A DNA stretch of 64,000 bases from Mortierella alpina (taxonomy: Eukaryota; Mortierellomycota; Mortierellomycetes; Mortierellales; Mortierellaceae), in NCBI GenBank assembly GCA_029449245.1, contig JANATF010000017.1:248001-312000 (forward strand), written 5' to 3'. Shown here piece after piece: positions 62,643-64,000 of this stretch. Below the pieces are notes generated by a model. The model was given only the letters and a program-made list of their open reading frames with translations, did not search any database and had not been told where the DNA came from. Made by a program: the position numbers and the translations under genes. Within the stretch, counting starts at the first letter, position 1. Each line of letters begins with the position of its first letter.

Positions 62643-63830
62643 ATGGCATCTTTCGGCCTGGCAACCAGGGCCCTGTGGTCTCTCCGTGCCGTGAAGGCCC
62701 CTCTCACAGGACCAGCCTTCGTCTCTTCACAGCGCTTCATTCACACATCGCTTTCTGCATTTGAAGAGAGCAAGTCCGAGGACACCACAGCAGCAGCAGC
62801 GGAAGATGACACAGCAGAGGCGCCTGCCTCCAAGAAGCTCCCTTACAGACGGAGAAAGTTCCACCAGTGGCTCCAAAGCGAGGGCTCTCGCTTCGAGAAG
62901 CCCTCATTCTCAGGACCCAATTTCATCAGCGAGACTGTAAGTGTCCTCAGGAACCTCACGCTTTGGACGCCTCAAAGCAACAGGGGACGTGTGAAGCTAC
63001 CAGCCGATCCGCGATCTATTCGTCACGCTCCATCATACAGCTTTGAAAGACTTGGCATACAACCCGTTTTGACACGCTCCTCTTTTCATACCTTGATCTA
63101 TGCCCAAATAGCCTTTCCCGATGAACCCTCTCTTCAAGCCTACACCACCCATGTCCAACGTTGCCAAGGAAGAAATCTACAGGCTGCACCGCTCCGACAC
63201 TACAAAATGGACACCCCGCCAACTCGGAATGAAGTACAACATCTCGATCAAGCGTGTCGAGGCTATTCTCCGTCTCAAGCACTTGGAAACGGAGATGATC
63301 GCCGAGGGCTTTGTTCCCCAGGAAAACTTTACAAAGGGCATGGAGCAGTTGATGGGCGTCAAGGCTGAGCGCTCAGCTGCAATCACGGAACCATTGACGG
63401 ACATTCTGCCTCAGGTCGGCAGTCCCAAGTTTGAGGCTGTGGATGAGGGGGAGGAGTTCACAGCTGAGGATGCTGCCAGAGTCTTGAAGCGTCGTCCCTT
63501 GGCGGAGATCAAGGCTCGTCTGTTGGAGGAGGAACAGAAGAGGCCCTTTAAGCTTGTGGATTCAATCAAGGGTGTTGCGCAGCATGAGCCTGCTCAGGCG
63601 ACACCTGTTAGCAGGAACTCGGCAGAGACGAGTGCTCGATTCAAGTTTACGTTCGTGGACACCTCCAAGAAGGTAACAAACGCTACTTGGTTATCTTTTA
63701 AAAAACAGTTGGAACCCGGATCTCATGCATAATTTGTTATTTACACGTTTCTGATATTTTTTGACCATTGCTACAGGCCACCTTGATCAGGGAGAAGGAC
63801 GGCACTCTGCATCAGGTTCATCAATCATAG
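62643..63830 (+). CDS. bot1: Mitochondrial small-subunit ribosomal protein mS45 (Bot1 family)
   Basis: 302 residues from exons 62643-62936, 63112-63672 and 63777-63830. The N-terminus is an Arg/Ser-rich presequence (MASFGLATRALWSLRAV ... RFIHTS). Family blocks: KFHQWLQSEGSRFEKP, SGPNF, then across intron 1 PFPMNPLFKPTPPMSNVAKE, EEIYRLHRSD, WTPRQLGMKYNISIKRVEAI, LRLKHLETEM. This matches the mS45/Bot1 family (formerly eukaryotic mitochondrial regulator), a component of the mitoribosome small subunit. The C-terminus has a charged region (ARVLKRRPLAEIKARLLEEE) and ends ATLIREKDGTLHQV plus HQS after a third, small exon. Confidence 0.85.
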
Positions 63831-64000
63831 ACAGAGGGAGAGCCTTCGATTTCAGCTTGGTTTAGACACGCAAATGGGACATGCTGGATCGCGACGACCT
63901 CTTCGACTACATCTTTTCTTTCTTCAAACCACTATATTAAAACGGCAAAAAACATAACTACAGGCAATCAGAGTGAGAACATGGATAGCAGGGAGCAAAG
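63831..64000. other. 3' flank of mS45
   Basis: Short non-coding end of the window with an A-rich stretch (about 63930-63955) that could serve for polyadenylation. Confidence 0.4.

Overview
This is nuclear DNA of a filamentous fungus. The genes have short GT-AG introns (mostly 80-150 nt), TATA-type promoters and typical fungal products (Atg4, Rac1, glycogen synthase, Tom40, Rab7, Paf1, PIG-H). The giant NACHT proteins with pentapeptide and WD40 repeats suggest an early-diverging fungus of the Mortierellomycotina type. That placement is inference from protein style; no marker gene here proves it.

Layout. (1) 0.6-1.9 kb: a Nop6-like RRM protein. (2) 2.1-37.7 kb: an accessory island, interrupted by ATG4 (11.9-16.4 kb). 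It is bounded by two giant NLR-like proteins (ARM/HEAT-like region, NACHT, pentapeptide repeats, WD40) that lie as an inverted duplication at 2.9-8.2 kb (+) and 27.6-33.0 kb (-). Between and beside them are three tandem eight-cysteine secreted proteins (16.6-21.7 kb), four copies (one broken) of a six-cysteine small secreted protein that share one promoter module (23.0, 25.6, 26.7 and 35.9 kb), a third secreted protein (36.9-37.7 kb) with two shattered copies, and several relics of an asparagine-synthase-domain gene. (3) 38.5-64 kb: conserved housekeeping genes: Rac1 (-), glycogen synthase (+), Bin3/MePCE RNA methyltransferase (-), Tom40 (-), a Rax1-like RGS membrane protein (-), a Rab7-type GTPase (-), PIG-H (+), a peroxisomal enoyl-CoA isomerase (+), Paf1 (-) and mitochondrial ribosomal mS45/Bot1 (+).

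What stands out. The two NLR-like proteins are 1778 and 1820 residues long. The difference is 42 residues, exactly one WD40 unit, and the near-identical units vary at only a few fixed positions. This is the signature known from fungal recognition NLRs (HET-D/HET-E type), where repeat shuffling generates specificity. Physical linkage to fast-duplicating secreted cysteine-rich proteins makes the island a candidate recognition or defence locus. That function is a hypothesis; the sequence shows only architecture, duplication and linkage.

Exon joins were chosen by eye from splice signals, reading phase and family conservation. No transposase, reverse transcriptase, tRNA, rRNA or CRISPR array was recognised.
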